Below, in pieces: positions 1-10,650 of a stretch of DNA of 64,000 nt. Under the pieces are notes generated by a model, which saw nothing but the letters and a program-made list of their open reading frames with translations, was not told the DNA's origin and did not search any database. A program made the translations under genes and the position numbers. The stretch's first letter is position 1; each line of letters starts with the position of its first letter. The stretch spans positions 620,001 through 684,000 of the forward strand of contig NZ_WHUF01000002.1 in the NCBI RefSeq assembly GCF_009380165.1. The letters are read 5' to 3'. This stretch comes from Rugamonas rivuli. Its GTDB lineage: Bacteria; Pseudomonadota; Gammaproteobacteria; Burkholderiales; Burkholderiaceae_D.

Positions 1-164
1 ATCTGGACGTGCTGAACTCGATCTGCGACAACATCCAGGGCCGCACCATTTGCGCGCTGGGCGATGCCGCGGCGATGCCGATGCGCGCGTTCATCAAGCA
101 ATTCCGCGAAGAATTTGAATATCACGTCGAGCACAAGCATTGCTTAGTGCCCGCTTACATCTAA
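1..164 (+). CDS. nuoF: NADH-quinone oxidoreductase subunit NuoF, 3' end only
   Basis: Only the last 53 codons are present; reading starts at base 3 and stops at TAA 162-164. The visible tail includes NIQGRTICALGDAAAMP and then FIKQFREEFEYHV. This matches the C-terminal end of NuoF, where the segment around TICALGDAA carries the last cysteine ligand of the N3 [4Fe-4S] cluster. NuoF holds FMN and accepts electrons from NADH in the peripheral arm of complex I. The gene lies 22 bases before nuoG on the same strand, which is the usual order. The remainder lies upstream of the window. Confidence 0.93.
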   Translation, partial: LDVLNSICDNIQGRTICALGDAAAMPMRAFIKQFREEFEYHVEHKHCLVPAYI

Positions 165-186
165 GCTGCGTCAGGTAACGATCACC

Positions 187-2508
187 ATGGTTGAAATCGA
201 AATAGACGGCAAAAAAGTCGAAGTCCCTGCTGGTAGCATGGTGATGGACGCCGCCAACAAATTGGGAACCTACATTCCGCACTTCTGCTATCACAAGAAA
301 TTGTCGATCGCTGCGAACTGCCGTATGTGCCTCGTCGAAGTGGAAAAGGCGCCTAAGCCTTTGCCAGCATGCGCAACGCCGGTCTCGGCAGGCATGATTG
401 TGCGCTCCGCTTCGGACAAGGCCGTACAGGCACAGAAGTCCGTCATGGAATTCCTGTTGATTAACCACCCGCTGGACTGCCCGATCTGCGATCAGGGCGG
501 CGAGTGCCAGTTGCAAGACTTGGCAGTCGGCTACGGCAAGGGCGAATCGCGCTACGAAGAAGACAAGCGCGTCGTCGTGCCGAAAGATGCCGGCCCGCTG
601 GTCTCCATGCAGGAGATGGCGCGCTGCATCCAGTGCACCCGTTGCGTACGCTTTGGCCAGGAAGTGGCCGGCGTGATGGAACTGGGCATGATCGGCCGCG
701 GCGAACACTCGGAAATCACCGCGTTCGTCGGCCAGACCGTCAACTCTGAGATGTCCGGCAACATGATTGACCTGTGCCCGGTAGGCGCACTGACGTCGAA
801 GCCGTTCCGCTACAGCGCCCGTTCGTGGGAACTGTCTCGCCGCAAATCGGTATCGCCGCACGACGGCCTGGGCGCCAACCTGATCGTTCAGGTTAAAGCC
901 GGCAAGGTCAAGCGCGTACTGCCGCTGGAAAACGACGCCGTCAACGAGTGCTGGATTTCCGACAAGGACCGCTTCTCGTACGAAGGCCTGGAAGCCGCCG
1001 ACCGTCTGACTCAGCCTATGCTGAAGCAGGGCGGCGAGTGGAAAGAAGTCGACTGGCAAACCGCGCTGGAATACGTGGCGCACGGCCTGAAGAACATCAA
1101 GCACGAACACGGCGCCAACGCGCTGGCCGCACTGGCCACGCCGCACTCGACGCTGGAAGAACTGCACCTGCTGCAAAAGCTGACCCGCGCCATGGGCTCG
1201 GACAGCGTGGACACGCGTCTGCGTCACAGCGACTTCTCGCTGAGCGATGTGACCCCTTGGCTGGGCATGTCGATCACCGAGTTCGGCCAGCTGAACCGCG
1301 CCTTCGTCATCGGCTCGTTCCTGCGCAAGGATCACCCGCTGCTGGCTACCCGTCTGCGCACGGCAGTGAAGGGCGGCGCCAAGCTGTCCATCCTGCACGC
1401 AAGCGACGACGACCAGCTGATGAACATCGCGAACAAGATGATCGTTGCTCCGTCGGAGTGGCTGTCGGCGCTGTCGCAAGTTGTCGTGGCCGTGGCTAAA
1501 GCTAAAGAAGTGGCAGCTCCTGCCGGCTTCGAAGGCGTACAAGCTTCCGACGTCGCCAACGCGATCGCAGCCTCGCTGATTTCCGGCGAGAACAAGGCTG
1601 TCTTCCTGGGTAACGCGGCAACGCAGCACCCGCAAGCCGCCGCGCTGCACGCCGCCGCACAATGGATCGCCGAACAAACCGGCGCCAAGCTGGGCTACCT
1701 GACCGAAGCCGCCAACACCGTCGGCGCTTACCTGGTCAACGCCAACGGCGCCAAGGCTCCTGCGTTCTCCGAACAGAAGCAGGCTTACCTGCTGCTGAAC
1801 GCCGAACCAGAACTGGACGCACACAACCCGCAAGCCGCCGCCGCCGCACTGAAACACGCGGAGATGGTCGTCGTCATGTCGGCCTACAAGCACGGCATGG
1901 ACTACGCCGACGTACTGCTGCCGGTGTCGCCATTCAGCGAAACCTCGGGCACCTTCGTCAACTGCGAAGGCCGCGCTCAAAGCTTCAACGGCACCGTCAA
2001 GCCGCTGCTGGAAACCCGCCCTGCGTGGAAAGTCCTGCGCGTGCTGGGTAACATCCTCGGCCTGTCCGGTTTCGACTACGACACTTCCGAAGCGATCCGC
2101 GATGAAGTGCTGGGCGCCGGCGTGACCGACCTGTCGGCCAAGCTGAACAACACCACCAAGCAAGCTGTCGTCGCCGCCGCTGCGGTTTCGACGGGTACGG
2201 AACGTATCGCAGACGTGCCTATCTACTTCGCCGACGCCGTAGTGCGTCGCGCCGAGTCGTTGCAGAAGATGGCCGATGCGGCTGCGCCTAAAGCGCACCT
2301 GTCGTCCGCTCTGGCGCAGCAACTGGGTGTCGCCGCCGGCGACAAGGTCAAGGTCACGCAAGGTTCCGGCAGCGCGATCCTGGTCGCCGCTGTTGATGCC
2401 AAACTGCCAGCCAACGCAGTCCGCGTCGCCGCCGCTCACGCGTCGACCGCTGCACTGGGCGGCATGTTCGGCTCCATCACCGTTGAAAAAGCAGGGGAGG
2501 GTAAATAA
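187..2508 (+). CDS. nuoG: NADH-quinone oxidoreductase subunit G
   Basis: A 773-residue iron-sulfur subunit of the complex I peripheral arm, passing electrons from NuoF towards NuoI. The N-terminal ferredoxin domain has Cys34, Cys45, Cys48 and Cys62 for a [2Fe-2S] cluster. His94 with Cys98, Cys101 and Cys107 ([11 protein letters not shown]) fits the His-ligated [4Fe-4S] cluster N5. Cys147, Cys150, Cys153 and Cys197 (CIQCTRC, CPVG) fit N4. The rest is the molybdopterin-oxidoreductase-like domain, which carries no molybdenum in this subunit. The start is the ATG after CAGGTAACG. The stop codon overlaps the nuoH start by one base (TAATG), so translation is probably coupled. Confidence 0.97.
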   Translation: MVEIEIDGKKVEVPAGSMVMDAANKLGTYIPHFCYHKKLSIAANCRMCLVEVEKAPKPLPACATPVSAGMIVRSASDKAVQAQKSVMEFLLINHPLDCPICDQGGECQLQDLAVGYGKGESRYEEDKRVVVPKDAGPLVSMQEMARCIQCTRCVRFGQEVAGVMELGMIGRGEHSEITAFVGQTVNSEMSGNMIDLCPVGALTSKPFRYSARSWELSRRKSVSPHDGLGANLIVQVKAGKVKRVLPLENDAVNECWISDKDRFSYEGLEAADRLTQPMLKQGGEWKEVDWQTALEYVAHGLKNIKHEHGANALAALATPHSTLEELHLLQKLTRAMGSDSVDTRLRHSDFSLSDVTPWLGMSITEFGQLNRAFVIGSFLRKDHPLLATRLRTAVKGGAKLSILHASDDDQLMNIANKMIVAPSEWLSALSQVVVAVAKAKEVAAPAGFEGVQASDVANAIAASLISGENKAVFLGNAATQHPQAAALHAAAQWIAEQTGAKLGYLTEAANTVGAYLVNANGAKAPAFSEQKQAYLLLNAEPELDAHNPQAAAAALKHAEMVVVMSAYKHGMDYADVLLPVSPFSETSGTFVNCEGRAQSFNGTVKPLLETRPAWKVLRVLGNILGLSGFDYDTSEAIRDEVLGAGVTDLSAKLNNTTKQAVVAAAAVSTGTERIADVPIYFADAVVRRAESLQKMADAAAPKAHLSSALAQQLGVAAGDKVKVTQGSGSAILVAAVDAKLPANAVRVAAAHASTAALGGMFGSITVEKAGEGK

Positions 2509-3593
2509 TGGCTCTGCCTGAATTCGTCACTACTATTAATGCCATGGGCGCCAACAGCGTCCTGGCGCCGGCCTGGCCGCTGATCTGGGCGCTGATCCGT
2601 GTGATCGTCGTGCTGCTGCCGCTGATGGGCCTGGTTGCCTACCTGACGCTGTGGGAACGTAAGTTCATCGGCTGGATCCAGATCCGCGTCGGTCCTAACC
2701 GCGTTGGTCCTATGGGCCTGCTGCAGCCTATCGCCGATGCGCTCAAGCTGCTGTTCAAAGAGATCATCACCCCGGCCAAGGCCAACCCTGGCCTGTTCGT
2801 GATCGGTCCTATCATGACCATCATGCCGGCGCTGGCCGCCTGGGCGGTCGTACCGTTCGGCGCCGAAGCCGTGCTGGCCAACGTCAACGCCGGCCTGCTG
2901 CTGCTGATGGCAATCACTTCGATGGAAGTCTACGGCATCATCATCGCCGGCTGGGCTTCGAACTCGAAGTACTCGTTCATGGGTGCAATGCGCGCCTCGG
3001 CGCAGATGATCTCCTACGAAATCCCGATGGGCTTCGTACTGGTGGTCGTGCTGATGGTGTCCGGTTCGCTGAACTTCGGCGACATCGTCGCCGGCCAGCA
3101 GAAGGGCATGTTCGCCGACCACGGCCTGAACATCCTGTCGTGGAACTGGCTGCCGCTGCTGCCGCTGTTCGTGGTCTACCTGACCTCGGGCCTGGCGGAG
3201 TGCAACCGTCACCCGTTCGACGTGGTCGAGGGCGAGTCCGAGATCGTTGCCGGCCACATGGTCGAGTACTCGGGCATGGCCTACGCCATGTTCATGCTGG
3301 CCGAATACGCCAACATGATTCTGATCGCGACCCTGGGTTCGATCATGTTCCTGGGCGGCTGGTCCGCACCGTTTGCCTTCCTCGAATTCTGGGGCGGTTT
3401 CGGCGGCTTCTTCTGGTTGTTCGCCAAGGCGTTCTTCCTGGTGTCCGTCTTCATCTGGGTGCGCGGTACTTTCCCACGCTACCGTTATGACCAGATCATG
3501 CGTCTGGGCTGGAAAGTGTTTATCCCTCTGACGCTGGTGTACCTGGTGTTCGTGGCCGGCTGGATGCAGACATCCTGGAATATCTGGAAGTAA
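2508..3593 (+). CDS. nuoH: NADH-quinone oxidoreductase subunit H
   Basis: A 361-residue membrane subunit at the junction between the peripheral arm and the membrane arm, forming much of the quinone chamber. It has about eight hydrophobic helices and the family hallmarks [19 protein letters not shown] (residues about 45-63) and, later, [20 protein letters not shown], the acidic loop near the quinone site. Length is normal for bacterial NuoH. It begins inside the nuoG stop codon and is followed 12 bases later by nuoI, so it belongs to the same transcript. Confidence 0.97.
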   Translation: MALPEFVTTINAMGANSVLAPAWPLIWALIRVIVVLLPLMGLVAYLTLWERKFIGWIQIRVGPNRVGPMGLLQPIADALKLLFKEIITPAKANPGLFVIGPIMTIMPALAAWAVVPFGAEAVLANVNAGLLLLMAITSMEVYGIIIAGWASNSKYSFMGAMRASAQMISYEIPMGFVLVVVLMVSGSLNFGDIVAGQQKGMFADHGLNILSWNWLPLLPLFVVYLTSGLAECNRHPFDVVEGESEIVAGHMVEYSGMAYAMFMLAEYANMILIATLGSIMFLGGWSAPFAFLEFWGGFGGFFWLFAKAFFLVSVFIWVRGTFPRYRYDQIMRLGWKVFIPLTLVYLVFVAGWMQTSWNIWK

Positions 3594-3605
3594 GGACTGG
3601 AAAAA

Positions 3606-4094
3606 ATGGAACGTTTAAAAGACTTTATCGGCAGCTTCATGCTGACCGAATTGATCAAAGGGATGGCGCTGACGGGCAAGTATATGTTCTCGCGCAAGAT
3701 CACCGTGCAGTACCCGGAAGAGAAGACGCCGATGTCGCCGCGCTTCCGCGGCCTGCACGCGCTGCGCCGCTATCCGAATGGTGAAGAACGCTGCATCGCC
3801 TGCAAACTGTGCGAAGCAGTGTGCCCGGCGATGGCGATCACCATCGAATCCGAGCAGCGCGACGATGGTTCGCGCCGCACCACGCGTTACGACATCGATC
3901 TGACCAAGTGCATCTTCTGCGGTTTCTGCGAAGAGTCGTGCCCGGTCGATTCGATCGTTGAAACGCACGTGCTGGAATACCACGGCGAGAAACGCGGCGA
4001 TCTGTACTACACGAAAGAGATGCTGCTGGCCGTTGGCGATCGCTACGAAAACGAGATCGCCGAAGCCCGCGCAGCGGACGCTCCTTACCGCTGA
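3606..4094 (+). CDS. nuoI: NADH-quinone oxidoreductase subunit I
   Basis: A 162-residue TYKY-type ferredoxin subunit that carries clusters N6a and N6b and delivers electrons to N2 next to the quinone site. Two complete 4Fe-4S motifs are visible: Cys63, Cys66, Cys69 and Cys73 ([12 protein letters not shown]), and Cys102, Cys105, Cys108 and Cys112 ([12 protein letters not shown]). The first 30 residues form an amphipathic stretch that would lie along the membrane. A 79-base gap with an imperfect GC-rich hairpin separates it from nuoJ. This is the largest gap within the nuo genes of this window. Confidence 0.97.
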   Translation: MERLKDFIGSFMLTELIKGMALTGKYMFSRKITVQYPEEKTPMSPRFRGLHALRRYPNGEERCIACKLCEAVCPAMAITIESEQRDDGSRRTTRYDIDLTKCIFCGFCEESCPVDSIVETHVLEYHGEKRGDLYYTKEMLLAVGDRYENEIAEARAADAPYR

Positions 4095-4173
4095 CGGAAG
4101 GCGGGCCCGGCTCCGGTCGGGTTCCGCCGCAGCGGTGTGTTGATCAATAAACTGTACGTCTCTTGGGTTAGTT

Positions 4174-4812
4174 ATGGAATTTAAAACTGCTTTGTTCTAC
4201 GCCTTCTCAGCCATCATGATATTGGCTGCGACGCGCGTTATCACGGCCCGCAATCCGGTGCATGCGGCACTGTTCCTGGTGCTGGCGTTCTTCTCCGCTG
4301 CCGGCATCTGGATGCTGCTCGAGGCTGAGTTCCTCGCCATCGTGCTGGTACTGGTCTACGTCGGCGCCGTCATGGTGCTGTTCCTGTTCGTGGTCATGAT
4401 GCTCGACATCGATACGGACAAGATGCGCGAAGGCTTCTGGGGCTACCTGCCGCTGGCGTCCTTCGTCGGCGTCATCATCGTGCTGGAAATGGCGGCCGTG
4501 CTGTGGCGCTCCTTCCTGTCGTTCGACCAGCAGCCTGTCAACGCCGGCAACATCGGCGGCACCAAGGAACTGGGCCTGCTGATCTACACCAAATACGTCT
4601 ACGGCTTTGAAGTCGCCGGCATCATCCTGCTGGTTGCGATTATCGCCGCCGTGGCGCTGACCCTGCGCAAGCGCAAGGACACCAAACATTTCGACCCAGC
4701 CGACGCCGTACGCGTCAAGCGCAATGACCGCCTGAAGATCGTCAAGATCGCTCCGGTCACCACGCGCGGCCAAGATGCTGCTGGTTCGGCAGAAGTTAAG
4801 GAGGCACCATGA
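4174..4812 (+). CDS. nuoJ: NADH-quinone oxidoreductase subunit J
   Basis: A 212-residue membrane-arm subunit with five predicted helices. The conserved helix containing [20 protein letters not shown] is the one with a pi-bulge in solved complex I structures and takes part in coupling. The C-terminal tail of about 45 residues is polar and probably cytoplasmic. The last four bases (ATGA) overlap the start of nuoK, so the two are likely coupled in translation. Confidence 0.96.
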   Translation: MEFKTALFYAFSAIMILAATRVITARNPVHAALFLVLAFFSAAGIWMLLEAEFLAIVLVLVYVGAVMVLFLFVVMMLDIDTDKMREGFWGYLPLASFVGVIIVLEMAAVLWRSFLSFDQQPVNAGNIGGTKELGLLIYTKYVYGFEVAGIILLVAIIAAVALTLRKRKDTKHFDPADAVRVKRNDRLKIVKIAPVTTRGQDAAGSAEVKEAP

Positions 4813-5117
4813 CTTTATCGCTCGCTCACTACCTCGTTCTTGGCGCGATACTGTTCGCGATCTCGATCGTCGGTATTTTCCTGAACCGCAAGAACATCAT
4901 CGTTCTGCTGATGGCCATCGAACTGATGCTGCTGGCAGTGAACATGAACTTCATCGCGTTCTCGCACTACCTGGGCGATGCGGCCGGGCAGATCTTTGTG
5001 TTCTTCATCCTGACCGTGGCGGCTGCTGAATCGGCAATCGGCCTCGCGATCCTGGTGGTGATGTTCCGTAACCTGGACACCATCAACGTTGAAGACCTGG
5101 ATAGCCTGAAGGGTTGA
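4809..5117 (+). CDS. nuoK: NADH-quinone oxidoreductase subunit K
   Basis: A 102-residue MrpC-like membrane subunit with three helices, the usual length. The two membrane-buried glutamates needed for proton transfer in this family are visible as Glu38 (MAIELML) and Glu74 ([10 protein letters not shown]). The start overlaps the nuoJ stop as ATGA. A 48-base gap leads to nuoL. Confidence 0.97.
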   Translation: MTLSLAHYLVLGAILFAISIVGIFLNRKNIIVLLMAIELMLLAVNMNFIAFSHYLGDAAGQIFVFFILTVAAAESAIGLAILVVMFRNLDTINVEDLDSLKG

Positions 5118-5165
5118 TCCCGTGGCTAAAGTTCAAACCTCGAAAAATAACGATTAAGGTTCATC

Positions 5166-7253
5166 ATGGCGGTTACTCTTAACCCTAATCTCCTGCTAGC
5201 CGTACCCTTGGCGCCGCTGGCCGGCGCCGCGATTGCGGGCTTGTTAGGAACTAAATTCTTCGGCAACGTCGTAGGTCGCAAGACCTCGCACACCGCGACC
5301 ATCCTGGGCGTGCTGGTTGCCTTCATCCTGTCGGCGATGACGCTGAACGATGTCGTCAACGGCGCCCACTACAACGGCACCGTCTACAACTGGATGACCG
5401 TGGCCGGCCTGAAGCTGGAAATCGGCTTCCAGATCGACGCCCTGTCGGCGATGATGATGTGCGTCGTCACCTTCGTGTCGCTGATGGTGCACGTGTACAC
5501 CATCGGCTACATGGCGGAAGACGAAGGCTACAACCGCTTCTTCTCGTACATCTCGCTGTTCACGTTCTCGATGCTGATGCTGGTCATGGCGAACAACTTC
5601 CTGCAGCTGTTCTTCGGCTGGGAAGCGGTGGGCCTGGTTTCCTACCTGCTGATCGGCTTCTGGTACACCCGCCCAACGGCGATCGTGGCCAACATGAAGG
5701 CTTTCCTGGTCAACCGCGTCGGCGACTTCGGCTTCATCCTGGGTATCGGCCTGCTGCTGGCCTACGCCGGTTCGATGGACTATCAGGAAGTCTTCGCCAA
5801 GAAAGAACAGCTGATGACGATGACCCTGCCGGGCACCGACTGGGCGCTGTTGACCGTTGCCTGCATCTGCCTGTTCATCGGCGCGATGGGCAAATCGGCA
5901 CAGTTCCCGCTGCACGTCTGGCTGCCTGACTCGATGGAAGGCCCAACCCCGATCTCCGCACTGATCCACGCCGCGACCATGGTTACGGCAGGTATCTTCA
6001 TGGTGACGCGTATGTCGCCGCTGTTCGAACTGTCGGACACCGCTCTGTCGTTCATCCTGGTCATCGGTTCGATCACCGCGCTGTTCATGGGCTTCCTGGG
6101 CATCATCCAGAACGACATCAAGCGCGTGGTCGCTTACTCGACGCTGTCGCAGCTGGGCTACATGACCGTGGCCCTGGGTTCGTCCGCTTACTCGGTGGCT
6201 GTGTTCCACCTGATGACCCACGCATTCTTCAAAGCGCTGCTGTTCCTTGGCGCCGGTTCGGTCATCATCGGCATGCACCACGACCAGGACATCCGCAACA
6301 TGGGCGGCCTGCGCAAGTACATGCCTATCACCTGGATCACTTCCTTGCTGGGTTCCCTGGCGCTGATTGGCACGCCGTTCTTCTCGGGCTTCTACTCGAA
6401 GGATTCGATCATCGAAGCCGTCGCCGAGACCCATATCTGGGGCGCAGGCTTCGCTAACTTCGCCGTGCTGGCTGGCGTGTTCGTGACCGCGTTCTACTCG
6501 TTCCGTATGTACTTCCTGGTATTCCACGGCGAAGAGCGTTTCGGCAAGGCCCATGCGCATGACGATCATCACCATGCTCCGGCCAAGGCACATGACGACG
6601 GTCACGGTCACGACGACCATGGCCACGACGAGGAAGACGACCACGCGCACCACGGTCTGGCACCAGGCCAGAAACCGCATGAATCGCCATTCGTGGTCTG
6701 GTTCCCGCTGGCGATGCTGGCCATCCCTTCGGTCATCATCGGCTACCTGACCATCGGTCCTATGCTGTTCGGCGACTTCTTCAAAGGTGTGATCACCTTC
6801 GGCGAAAACCACCATGCGATGGAACTGCTGAAAGAGGAATACCACGGCCCGATGGCGATGGCGATGCACTCGCTGACGTCGCTGCCGCTGTGGCTGGCCA
6901 TCTCCGGTGTCGCTACCGCGTACTACTGCTACATGATCAACCCACGCGTACCGGCCTGGTTCTACGCCAAGTTCAAGTTCCTGCACACGCTGCTGGACAA
7001 CAAGTACTACATGGACAAGTTCAACGAGGTCGTATTCGCCGGCGGCGCGCGCGTCCTGGGCAATGGCCTGTGGAACATCGGCGACAAGACCCTGATCGAC
7101 GGCCTGCTGGTCAACGGCAGCGCCAAAGTGGTGGGCTGGTTCTCGACGCTGACCCGTTTGGCGCAGACTGGTTATATCTACCACTACGCGTTCGTCATGA
7201 TCCTCGGCATTCTGGGGTTCCTGGTCTACTTCCTGCCGTTTTGGCACGCTTAA
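5166..7253 (+). CDS. nuoL: NADH-quinone oxidoreductase subunit L
   Basis: A 695-residue antiporter-like subunit at the distal end of the membrane arm, with the long lateral helix at its C-terminus. Family signatures are FGWEAVGLVSYLLIGFW, with the helix-5 glutamate, and GKSAQFPLHVWLPDSMEGP followed by ALIHAATMVTAG. Residues about 460-505 form a loop very rich in His and Asp (HAHDDHHHAP, GHGHDDHGHDEEDDHAHH), which is longer and more charged than in E. coli. Length is otherwise slightly above the usual value because of this loop. Its start follows AAGGTTCATC. Confidence 0.97.
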   Translation: MAVTLNPNLLLAVPLAPLAGAAIAGLLGTKFFGNVVGRKTSHTATILGVLVAFILSAMTLNDVVNGAHYNGTVYNWMTVAGLKLEIGFQIDALSAMMMCVVTFVSLMVHVYTIGYMAEDEGYNRFFSYISLFTFSMLMLVMANNFLQLFFGWEAVGLVSYLLIGFWYTRPTAIVANMKAFLVNRVGDFGFILGIGLLLAYAGSMDYQEVFAKKEQLMTMTLPGTDWALLTVACICLFIGAMGKSAQFPLHVWLPDSMEGPTPISALIHAATMVTAGIFMVTRMSPLFELSDTALSFILVIGSITALFMGFLGIIQNDIKRVVAYSTLSQLGYMTVALGSSAYSVAVFHLMTHAFFKALLFLGAGSVIIGMHHDQDIRNMGGLRKYMPITWITSLLGSLALIGTPFFSGFYSKDSIIEAVAETHIWGAGFANFAVLAGVFVTAFYSFRMYFLVFHGEERFGKAHAHDDHHHAPAKAHDDGHGHDDHGHDEEDDHAHHGLAPGQKPHESPFVVWFPLAMLAIPSVIIGYLTIGPMLFGDFFKGVITFGENHHAMELLKEEYHGPMAMAMHSLTSLPLWLAISGVATAYYCYMINPRVPAWFYAKFKFLHTLLDNKYYMDKFNEVVFAGGARVLGNGLWNIGDKTLIDGLLVNGSAKVVGWFSTLTRLAQTGYIYHYAFVMILGILGFLVYFLPFWHA

Positions 7254-7284
7254 TTAGCTGATACGCAAAGAGATAACGATAACC

Positions 7285-8790
7285 ATGATGCAGTCAACCA
7301 TATCTACACTACCTCCTTACCTGAGCCTCGCGATCTGGCTCCCGATTATCTTCGGCCTGATCGTGCTGGCTGTAGGCCGTGATACCAATGCGGCGCTGGT
7401 CCGCGTTGGATCGCTGATCGGCGCGATCGTCAGCTTCGCCGCGACCATCCCGCTGATCACCAATTTCAGCAACACCGCCCACGGCATGCAGTTCGTCGAG
7501 AAGTCGCCGTGGATCGAGCGCTTCAACATCTACTACTCGCTGGGCATCGACGGCCTGTCGCTGTGGTTCGTACCGCTGACCGCCTTCATCACCGTGATCG
7601 TCGTGATCTCGGCCTGGCAGGTGATCCAGAAGCGCGTCGCTCAATACATGGGCGCCTTCCTGATCCTGTCCGGCCTGATGATCGGCGTGTTCTGCGCGAT
7701 GGACGGCCTGCTGTTCTACTTCTTCTTCGAAGCGACCCTGATCCCGATGTACATCATCATCGGCGTGTGGGGCGGCGAGAACCGCGTGTACGCATCGTTC
7801 AAGTTCTTCCTGTACACCTTCTTCGGCTCGCTGCTGACGCTGGTCGCCATCATCTACCTGTACAAGGTATCGGGCGGCAGCTTCGACATCCTGATGTGGC
7901 ACAAGATCGCCCTGACGATGAAAGAACAGATCTTCATCTTCATCGCCTTCTTCATGGCCTTCGCCGTCAAAGTACCGATGTTCCCGGTCCACACCTGGCT
8001 GCCGGACGTCCACGTGGAAGCGCCGACCGGCGGCTCCGCCGTGCTGGCCGCGATCATGCTGAAGCTGGGCGCTTATGGTTTCCTTCGTTTTTCGCTGCCT
8101 ATCGTTCCTGACGCATCGCACTACATGGCGCCGTTCGTCATCACCCTGTCGCTGATCGCCGTGATCTACATCGGCCTGGTCGCGCTGGTACAGAAGGACA
8201 TGAAAAAGCTGGTCGCCTACTCGTCGATCGCGCACATGGGCTTCGTGACCCTGGGCTTCTTCGTCTTCAACGCCATGGCAGTGCAGGGCGCCATCGTACA
8301 AATGATCTCGCACGGCTTCATCTCCGGCGCGATGTTCCTGTGCATCGGCGTACTGTACGACCAGGCGCACTCGCGCCAGATCGCCGACTACGGTGGTGTG
8401 GTCAACAAGATGCCGAAGTTCGCCGCGCTGTTCATCTTCTTCTCGATGGCCAACTGCGGTCTGCCTGCGACTTCCGGCTTCGTCGGCGAGTTCATGGTGA
8501 TCCTGGGCGCCACCCAGTTCAACTTCTGGATTGGCCTGCTGGCCGCGACCGCGCTGATCTTCGGCGCAGCGTACTCGCTGTGGATGGCCAAGCGCGTCAT
8601 CTTCGGCAAGGTCGCCAACCACCATGTGGCTGAACTGGTCGATGTCAACGGCCGCGAATTCCTGATGCTGGGCATTCTGGCTGTCTGCGTCCTGGCCATG
8701 GGTCTGTACCCAGCGCCGTTCACCGACACGATGCAAACCTCGGTTGCAGACCTGCTGGCTCACGTTGCACACAGCAAGCTGCCTTACTGA
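7285..8790 (+). CDS. nuoM: NADH-quinone oxidoreductase subunit M
   Basis: A 501-residue antiporter-like proton-pumping subunit with about 14 helices. Visible signatures are FFEATLIPMYIIIGVWG, with the helix-5 glutamate, and KVPMFPVHTWLPDVHVEAP followed by GGSAVLAAIMLKLGAYG. Two consecutive ATG codons start the reading frame (7285 and 7288), and either could be used. It lies 31 bases after nuoL and 16 bases before nuoN. Confidence 0.97.
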   Translation: MMQSTISTLPPYLSLAIWLPIIFGLIVLAVGRDTNAALVRVGSLIGAIVSFAATIPLITNFSNTAHGMQFVEKSPWIERFNIYYSLGIDGLSLWFVPLTAFITVIVVISAWQVIQKRVAQYMGAFLILSGLMIGVFCAMDGLLFYFFFEATLIPMYIIIGVWGGENRVYASFKFFLYTFFGSLLTLVAIIYLYKVSGGSFDILMWHKIALTMKEQIFIFIAFFMAFAVKVPMFPVHTWLPDVHVEAPTGGSAVLAAIMLKLGAYGFLRFSLPIVPDASHYMAPFVITLSLIAVIYIGLVALVQKDMKKLVAYSSIAHMGFVTLGFFVFNAMAVQGAIVQMISHGFISGAMFLCIGVLYDQAHSRQIADYGGVVNKMPKFAALFIFFSMANCGLPATSGFVGEFMVILGATQFNFWIGLLAATALIFGAAYSLWMAKRVIFGKVANHHVAELVDVNGREFLMLGILAVCVLAMGLYPAPFTDTMQTSVADLLAHVAHSKLPY

Positions 8791-8806
8791 AAACGGAAAC
8801 ACATAA

Positions 8807-10312
8807 ATGACTACTCCAATTCCACAAGCAGTTATCGACCTGGTGCCGCTGTACGCAGAGGTAGCTCTGCTGATCGGCGCCTGCGCGATCCTGTTGATCG
8901 ATATGTTCCTGTCGCAGGGTAAGCGCTCGGTGACTTACGTGCTGTCGCTGATCACGTTGCTGGTCTGCGCCGCATTGAGCTACCACGACTTCGCGGCCGG
9001 CACCACGGTCTACACCTTCAATGGCATGTTCGTGTCCGACCCGATGTCGAACCTGCTCAAGCTGTTCACCTACCTGGCTGTCGGCCTGACGCTGGTCTAC
9101 TCGCGCCAATACGCGGACGACCGCGGCATGTTGAGCGGTAATCTGGGCGGCGAGTTCTATGTGCTGGCGCTGTTCGCCATGCTGGGCCAGATGGTCATGA
9201 TCTCGGGCTCCAGCTTCCTGTCCGTGTACCTGGGCGTGGAACTGATGTCGCTGTCGCTGTACGCGCTGGTGGCCATCCGCCGCGACAACCACAAAGCCAC
9301 CGAAGCCGCGATGAAGTACTTCATCCTGGGCGCGCTGGCATCCGGTTTCCTGTTGTACGGTATCTCGATGCTGTACGGCGCGACCGGCACGCTGGACATC
9401 GCCAAAGTGGCAACCGCTGTCGCCGCCGGCACCATCAAGCCGACCATCCTGGTGTTCGGCCTGGTGTTCCTGGTCGCCGGCCTGGCGTTCAAGCTGGGTG
9501 CAGTACCGTTCCACATGTGGGTGCCTGACGTCTACGAAGGTTCGCCTACCGCAGTGACCCTGCTGCTGGGCGGCGCTCCGAAGATCGCCACCTTCGCCAT
9601 CTGCATCCGCCTGCTGGTGGAAGGCCTGCTGCCGATGGCAGTCGATTGGCAGCAGATGCTGATGGTGCTGGCGGTTATGTCGCTGGCCATCGGTAACATC
9701 ACCGCGATCGCGCAGACCAACTTGAAGCGTATGCTGGCTTACTCCACCATCGCGCAAATGGGCTTCGTGCTGCTTGGCCTGCTGGCAGGCGTCGCTGGCG
9801 CCACCGACCGCACCGGCGCCGCTTCGGCCTACAGCGCCGCGATGTACTACACCATCACCTACGTGCTGACCACCATCGGCAGCTTCGGCATGCTGATGCT
9901 GTTGTCGCGCGCCGGCTTCGAAGCCGAGACCCTGAACGACTTCAAGGGCCTGAGCAAGCGTAACGGCTGGTTCGCCGTGGTCATGTCCATCCTGCTGTTC
10001 TCGCTGGCCGGCGTGCCGCCGATGATGGGCTTTGCCGCCAAGTTCTCGGTGCTGACCGCCGTGCTGGGCACCGGTCAGATCTGGCTGACCGTGCTGGCTG
10101 TGATGTTCTCGCTGATCGGCGCGTTCTACTACCTGCGCGTCGTCAAAGTGATGTGGTTCGATGAGCCGGTCGACAATGCGCCGATCGTGGTGAAGGGCGA
10201 CATGAGCTTCGCACTGAGCCTGAACGGCCTGGCCATCGTAGCCCTGGGCGTTCTGCCAGGCCCGCTGCTGGCGGCCTGCCTGAAAGCCATGACCCTGACG
10301 CTGAACACCTGA
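8807..10312 (+). CDS. nuoN: NADH-quinone oxidoreductase subunit N
   Basis: A 501-residue antiporter-like subunit adjacent to NuoK in the membrane arm. The helix-5 glutamate region ([16 protein letters not shown]) and the lysine-containing helix region ([21 protein letters not shown]) are both present. Length is as expected. The TGA stop shares its last base with the ATG of the following DUF2818 gene (TGATG), so that gene is probably translated with the operon. Confidence 0.97.
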   Translation: MTTPIPQAVIDLVPLYAEVALLIGACAILLIDMFLSQGKRSVTYVLSLITLLVCAALSYHDFAAGTTVYTFNGMFVSDPMSNLLKLFTYLAVGLTLVYSRQYADDRGMLSGNLGGEFYVLALFAMLGQMVMISGSSFLSVYLGVELMSLSLYALVAIRRDNHKATEAAMKYFILGALASGFLLYGISMLYGATGTLDIAKVATAVAAGTIKPTILVFGLVFLVAGLAFKLGAVPFHMWVPDVYEGSPTAVTLLLGGAPKIATFAICIRLLVEGLLPMAVDWQQMLMVLAVMSLAIGNITAIAQTNLKRMLAYSTIAQMGFVLLGLLAGVAGATDRTGAASAYSAAMYYTITYVLTTIGSFGMLMLLSRAGFEAETLNDFKGLSKRNGWFAVVMSILLFSLAGVPPMMGFAAKFSVLTAVLGTGQIWLTVLAVMFSLIGAFYYLRVVKVMWFDEPVDNAPIVVKGDMSFALSLNGLAIVALGVLPGPLLAACLKAMTLTLNT

Positions 10313-10617
10313 TGGATGTTTCCGTCGCAAGCTGGTTGGTGATCGCCGCTGCACTGGTGGCCGCCAACCTGCCGTTCTTCAATGACAAAGTATTCGCACT
10401 GGTGGCCACTCGCTGGCCCCGCAAGCCGCTGTTCGTGCGGCTGGCGGAAATGACGGTGCTGTACTTTGTCGTTGGCCTGATCGGCTTCGCCCTCGAAGCG
10501 CAGATCGGCAATCGCTTCCAGCAGACCTGGGAGTTCTACGCCATCTCCGCCTGCATCTTCATCGTCCTGGGCTTCCCGGGATTCATTGTCCGCTACCTGC
10601 GCAAGCGTCACGGCTGA
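10312..10617 (+). CDS. DUF2818 family small membrane protein
   Basis: A 101-residue protein with three predicted membrane helices (residues about 5-20, 45-65 and 75-95) and a basic C-terminus (RYLRKRHG). It matches what I know of the DUF2818 family, found directly after nuoN in betaproteobacteria. Its start overlaps the nuoN stop by one base, so it is the last gene of the nuo operon here. Function is unknown; position suggests a role with complex I, such as assembly or stability, but that is inference. Confidence 0.85.
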   Translation: MDVSVASWLVIAAALVAANLPFFNDKVFALVATRWPRKPLFVRLAEMTVLYFVVGLIGFALEAQIGNRFQQTWEFYAISACIFIVLGFPGFIVRYLRKRHG

Positions 10618-10650
10618 TACACTATCGTTCTTCAACGACGTGGAGCAGGC

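Noticed and set aside
94..2439. A 781-codon open frame on the minus strand across nuoG
   Set aside because: It is a mirror of the high third-position GC in nuoG. The protein is rich in Arg, Gln, His and Val without motifs. The same applies to long antisense frames at 5244-7247, 7309-8802, 40638-43472, 43652-46984 and 55998-58202.
4095..4173. Terminator between nuoI and nuoJ
   Set aside because: The GC-rich pairing is imperfect and has no T run, and the operon continues without another promoter being evident.
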